From: Mermis nigrescens
Lineage: Eukaryota; Nematoda; Enoplea; Mermithida; Mermithidae
DNA length: 64,000 bases
Reading direction: 5' to 3'
Assembly: GCA_036768485.1 (NCBI GenBank)
Contig: JAVLUZ010000706.1
Location: 372,001 to 436,000, forward strand
Below the pieces are notes generated by a model. The model was not told the origin of the DNA. It saw only the letters and a list, made by a program, of their open reading frames with translations, and ran no database searches. How positions within the stretch are numbered: position 1 is the stretch's first letter; each line of letters starts with the position of its first letter. This document shows, in pieces, positions 59,666 through 64,000 of this stretch. A program made the translations under genes and the position numbers.

Positions 59666-62600
59666 CTAGCAATGAAAAATGCCCCGATGCTACAAGAGGA
59701 CAAATATGCTTGGAATATCGGACTATTAAAGATATAAAAGGAGGGGAGTAGGAAAAGTCACCTATGCTCGCAAAAAATCATTAAAATCTGCCAAAAATCA
59801 GACTTTCTCTAAGCAACACAAAAATCGGAGTATATTCTGCGGCCTACAGAAGGTAGTTGCGGCTAGAGATGCACAACATTGCCGATCTAAGGGAGGGGGT
59901 CAGCAGGTCATGGGGGTGGGGTCAACAAATTGAGCTTTTTGGGGCCAAAAGGACCTCAAAACTATGGTATAACAGCTAAAATAGCATTAAAACAACATTA
60001 TTTCACAGTTTCTGGTCAATTTGAACCATTTTGATGGAAATTTTCAATTTTCTTTCATTTTTGGCCTCCATTTTGCGTCATTATCCTCACAAAACTTTCC
60101 ATTTTTTCAATCTAGGGGTCTACACCATACATGGGCAGCAAGCAAATTCTGTGGAGAAATCGCCAAAAATCGCCAAGAATAATACTAAAAATAGAATTAT
60201 GGGGTCTACTGTAATCTGCAGGGGGTATTTCACGTTCTGGGGGTGCAACTCCCCACGCCCATGTGTGGTCAGCACCCTTCCAACCGTGAGTGCATGTATG
60301 GCTGTGGCTCTAATTTGAGAAATGAAGAAATGAATAGCACAACACTTTATGCTCGAAAAGAACTGATCGATCTGAATTAAAGCACACGACAAATTATCTT
60401 GTTTACCAGCCTTAACTGAACACCTATTCGGATTGGATGGCCACTGTTACAATAATATCTAAGTGCAGCAAGGCACTAAATAGTCACGAACATGTTAGCA
60501 TCAAAGAATTCAGGAAACAGCACAAGAATGATGAGACGAAATAACCATGCTAATAAAAACAGTGCTTAATGATAGACTGGAAATTTTAATAGCTCATGTA
60601 TGTAGCAGTAAATGGACCTATGTACCTATATCATCTTATCATGCTAGCATAAGGCGTTTAATTTAGAGCCTTGATGCATGATGCGAATGTCATAATTGTG
60701 CCTTTTAACTGAATATTCATTTTATATTGTCATGAAAATGCGATACTGATATCCAACTCAGTCGGGTATTTAGCACAGGTCAAATCTTCCTTCTAAGCTC
60801 TCTACGCTACAAGTGAGAAATGTTTTGAAGACACGTTCGTTTTTTAGAGGCCGCAAAATATACTTCGATTTTAATGTTGCTTAGAGAAAGTTTGCTTTTA
60901 TCAGATTTCAATGATTTTTTTGCGCGCATAAGTGACTTTTTCCTATTCCCCCCTTTTATATCTTTAATAATCCGATATTCCAAGTATATATTTGTCCTTT
61001 TTGTTACATCGGAGCATTTTTCATTGCTAGTACCCAACTTTTAATCAGAATGGTTTGACTGAATCGATCAGTAAACTCGTAGGTAACTTGCCGTATAAGA
61101 TATGAGACTTGAACTAGACAGAAAACAAGATTGCTCATTCACATAAACATTACATTGCGAAGAAGACTTCTTGACTAATTCGTCATCATGATGCTATTGT
61201 GAACGAGTCTTTTAAAAAGTTACCTCGCTATCAATTTAACATTAAGATTGATTTTCAGTCTAAACTTTACACAGCCATTGAGTCACGATAAACAAATTTA
61301 AATTCGTAATCCTGATTTTACAGTGAACCATTTCTGAGAACCTTAGCTTGCACAACCTACAACCTCCTGGATCAGAAATAACCTGAAGTATAAAGTCTAC
61401 ACAAGTGCGGGTAGAAAGAGAATTACAGTCCGGTAATGCTCTGTAGCGAAAGTAATTTTGCAGTGCGAACTTCACACAATCGATGAGTGTAAGAAATGTC
61501 TAAAAGCTCATTCATAATCTTGATGTTCTGAATAACATTTTGCAAAGACGTTTACCCACCACAACACCAAGGGAGCAAAATAAAGCTTTAGTGTAAACTA
61601 CTTTACACCTCGATTTCGTGCTAACTAATTCATCCAGTAGAATGTGTGACCCTCAAGTGTTAAAGCATTCTCAAAGTTGCGATCATGTCACAACTCATAA
61701 TGAAAGAACCTAAAGTGCGAAGGTGACGCAGAAACGTTATTTTCAACCTGAAATTCAACTTTACACCTCAAAGACGAACCCTATATTGAGTGTAAAGGAA
61801 CTCATCAATCTGCGATTTCTAACGCCTAAGTCGTTCTTTATTTTTTACATTAGTCCGGACATACCAATTCATAACCGGAACACTTAGCAAACAGAATAAA
61901 TGCATAACCGTTTTTTAACGATAGAGATGGTACTTTACACCTCCAGAAATAACTCCGTGTGTTAGTGTAGAGATCATGACTAGGAGCAATTGGTAACCGC
62001 GACATGTGCTTCCATTTTAGAGTAGTTTGCACAACCTTATTCATAATCGAAGAAGTTGGCTGACAAAAAATTGGCAAAAAGCGTGTCGTTTTGAATCCGA
62101 GTTTGAACTTTACACCTTCACACCTGACTTAGTATTGAGTTTAAGGAAACGCATCTGAATGCGATGCGTAACCTTTGGAGGCGTACTTTATTTCTAGTGT
62201 AGTTTGCTCGTCTTCATTTATAACTGGCGAAGTTGACTAACAGAAAAATGGTAGAAAAACGTGTTTTTTAGCGCAATAGGAGAGTAAAAATTTCAAAAAT
62301 CTGAAGCTAACTTCCCATTAAGTGTTGAAAAAAACTAGGTTTAAGCCAGTTTGCAGCTTTAAAGTTATAGTAGTTTGTGTGTTAAAAACCTTAGTTCCAC
62401 TTTCAATTTGATATATTGACAAATCAAAAAGGGAAGAAAATGTGTTTTTTCGCTCAATGTTATACCTCTGATTTCGAAATTTACACCCTCCAGAAACGAC
62501 TCAATATTAATTTTTTTAAACACGGTTCGCAACGATGTTTAGCCCTGAAAACGTACTTTATTTTTATTTTATTTAAACTCTACCGGCTTATAACTGGAGA

Positions 62601-62915
62601 AGTTGGCAGAAAACTGAGACAACGACCAAAATCTGTCTTTACACTGACAGATTTTTACACTCTTAACGCTCCCTCTCGAGAACTTTTGCGAAATTGAAAA
62701 CAAAAAATTCTATTTTTAGAAAATTTTATTTTCTACAATTGTATGCTATTTAATCGTATGAGTCTTTTACACTGAGTTGTGTACGCGCTGCCCAATAAAT
62801 CCGTCAAAAATTTGTTTATGTTATAACGTTACGCCAAAAGTTTACACACTCATTACAAGTAAAGTGTTAGTATTTAACAAACAAAAAAACACGGGCAGCG
62901 AATTTTTTAATCATA
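59666..62915. mobile_element. FB-A copy 4: core (59666-61030) plus right arm (61031 to about 62915)
   Basis: The core ends CTAGCAATGAAAAATGCCCC and CATTTTTCATTGCTAG. TATAAAAGGAGGGG lies at about 59733 and its inverted counterpart at about 60950. The right arm is the ~170-190-bp degenerate array, with especially clear unit starts at about 61870, 62040 and 62213 (ATTCATAACCGGAACACTTA, ATTCATAATCGAAGAAGTTG, CTTCATTTATAACTGGCGAA). The arm stops within ACGGGCAGCGAATTTTTTAA, short of the tip seen in other copies. A shortened MITE-C lies at 60123-60270. Confidence 0.75.
60123..60270 (-). mobile_element. MITE-C copy with internal deletion
   Basis: Tips CATACATGGGCAGCAAGC and CACGCCCATGTGTG are both present, but about 100 internal bases are gone. 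It lies in the core of FB-A copy 4 at the place where copies 2 and 3 also carry MITE-C. Confidence 0.75.
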
Positions 62916-62990
62916 TTGAAACTGTGATGACTTTCCATGACCCGCTAATCTTAATTCCATGCTGCGATTGGATGAAGCGTCGGTCGTAAC

Positions 62991-63266
62991 CACACATGGG
63001 CGTGGGGGGTTTGGGGGACATGCAACCCCCAGAAGTTGAAATACCCCCCAGAAATCAAAATACTCCCCAGAATTAGAATTTTTTTTGCTTTTTTTGGCAA
63101 TTTTTTGATGCAATTGGATAGTGCTTGATGAGAAACGTCAAAAAATGGTGTTTTTTTGCCATACGACCACTTTTAAGACCATTTTTTGACCTTTAAAAAA
63201 TTTTTCTACACCCTCCAGAAATTTTTTCACCCCCCCCCAGCAGAAGTTCGGTGCTGCCCACCTATG
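62991..63266 (+). mobile_element. MITE-C copy with 8-bp target duplication
   Basis: Tips CACACATGGGCGTGGGGG and GCTGCCCACCTATG. The flanks GTCGTAAC (62983-62990) and ATCGTAAC (63267-63274) match at 7 of 8. It lies just beyond the last exon of the minus-strand gene at 63403. Confidence 0.85.
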
Positions 63267-63402
63267 ATCGTAACTTTAGCATAGAGAAAATAGATATTTC
63301 AGCGAGACCTACCGCTTTTCGACTGGAACAAAATTCAACTTTGCTCCTGAAATTTGATAAGCGCATGGAATCAGCTTTCTAGCTAATAGCGCAGGGTAGA
63401 AC

Positions 63403-64000
63403 CTAGAAGTGCTTGTTTTCCCCGTCGAAAATTCGCCGCACGAAAGCGTAGCATAAATCACCAAATTTGTTATCAATTAGTTCATGGTCAAACGTCCATT
63501 TTTTACGCTTGGCCGATTCAGGCAGTTTCGAGCCACTCGTTCGAACAGCTTTTACTTTTTTGCCTCACAATTTTTCTAATCAGCTTTTTGTCGACCAACG
63601 GAAAATCAATTAACTTAAAGAGAGAGCGCGTAGGTATTCTATCCATTGCGCCTTCATTTCCCGCACGCGCCTTTTCCTTGCTGACAATGGTGCGGTTACG
63701 CTTGATCGAATTTCCTCATTTACCATTCGTTAAAACGAGTCGTTTAAGCTCTCGAAGAGCAACTTCGAACGCATTTCCTCAGTTTGGCATCGGTTCATTC
63801 CTGATATTTTTCACACGCCCGACCGAAGCTGGCTGTAATTGACCTTTTCTTCCAACAAAATGCTTTATTTTCTCAACGCACGGTCACCGACCGCTTTGAT
63901 CTTTGTATAAGCTTGACAATGTTTGAGCCCCCTTTCGAATAAGCGTTTGCAAAAATAATTAATTATGATATCAATTAAGCTTACCGGGCGTAAACGTTCG
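63403..64000 (-). CDS. 3' end of an unidentified gene (last exon 63403-63563, previous exon from 63985)
   Basis: I do not recognise this protein. On the minus strand an exon reaches a consensus donor (CGCCCG|GTAAGC) at 63985 and extends past the window edge. After a 421-base intron the last exon begins at 63563 (TTGTGAG|GC) and ends with TAG at 63403-63405. Phase 1 joins them without a stop. The last exon encodes 52 residues, basic at first (SGSKLPESAKRKKW) and then TFDHELIDNKFGDLCYAFVR. It is read only because of this splice; the same frame hits TGA right at the acceptor. The basic cluster could be a nuclear localisation signal. A + strand frame at 63588-63842 lies in the intron and is probably chance. 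Confidence 0.5.

Overview
The window is animal nuclear DNA, not bacterial. It is AT-rich, it has no operons and no long reading frames, and its coding sequence is cut into short exons with GT-AG introns. Most of the rest is small non-autonomous transposable elements, often nested in one another. One gene family encodes a secreted cysteine-rich protein with EB/lustrin-like modules, and one repeat has ends typical of arthropod genomes. An ecdysozoan, probably an arthropod, is therefore likely; I cannot name the species. Family names below (FB-A to FB-E, MITE-C, Tc-MITE) are my own labels.

Genes. (1) The 3' end of an unidentified coiled-coil gene, + strand, 1-328. (2) A minus-strand family of three paralogues. 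The central copy (26203-39629, five phase-compatible exons, 281 codons) looks intact. The copies at 13162-15704 and 49419-52037 are broken. (3) A minus-strand gene at 54564-55296 next to a GC-rich + strand exon at 55345-55877. (4) The last exon or exons of an unidentified minus-strand gene at 63403-64000. No transposase, reverse transcriptase or integrase is visible.

Elements. FB-A is a large palindromic element: a core with ~190-bp inverted ends, flanked by 2-3 kb arms built from degenerate ~170-190-bp repeats. It occurs at 4768-8112, 26886-31739, 41908-49286 (both arms) and 59666-62915, with a core fragment at 50180-51725. FB-B (16857-17817, 38287-39205) and FB-D (18749-19617) are foldback elements whose arms are 17-bp minisatellites. 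FB-C (10264-12600, 33417-35758) has arms of TTAACG/CCATTAA repeats. FB-E (57333-59490) has GGAGTAA-rich arms. hAT-like elements with 8-bp target duplications lie at 19618-22188, 22794-22981 and 26932-28009. MITE-C, a C/G-run element of about 250 bp with 8-bp duplications, is present about 18 times. Tc-MITEs (TAGTCTGTTTCAT ends, TA duplication) lie at 1930, 2616, 2874, 18180, 37379, 41259 and 53741; the one at 2874 carries a tRNA-like sequence.

The elements explain the gene structure. The intact paralogue has 846 coding bases spread over 13.4 kb because its introns are filled by FB-A, FB-B, FB-C, hAT and MITE copies. Each paralogue has its own insertions, so much of the insertion happened after the gene duplicated.
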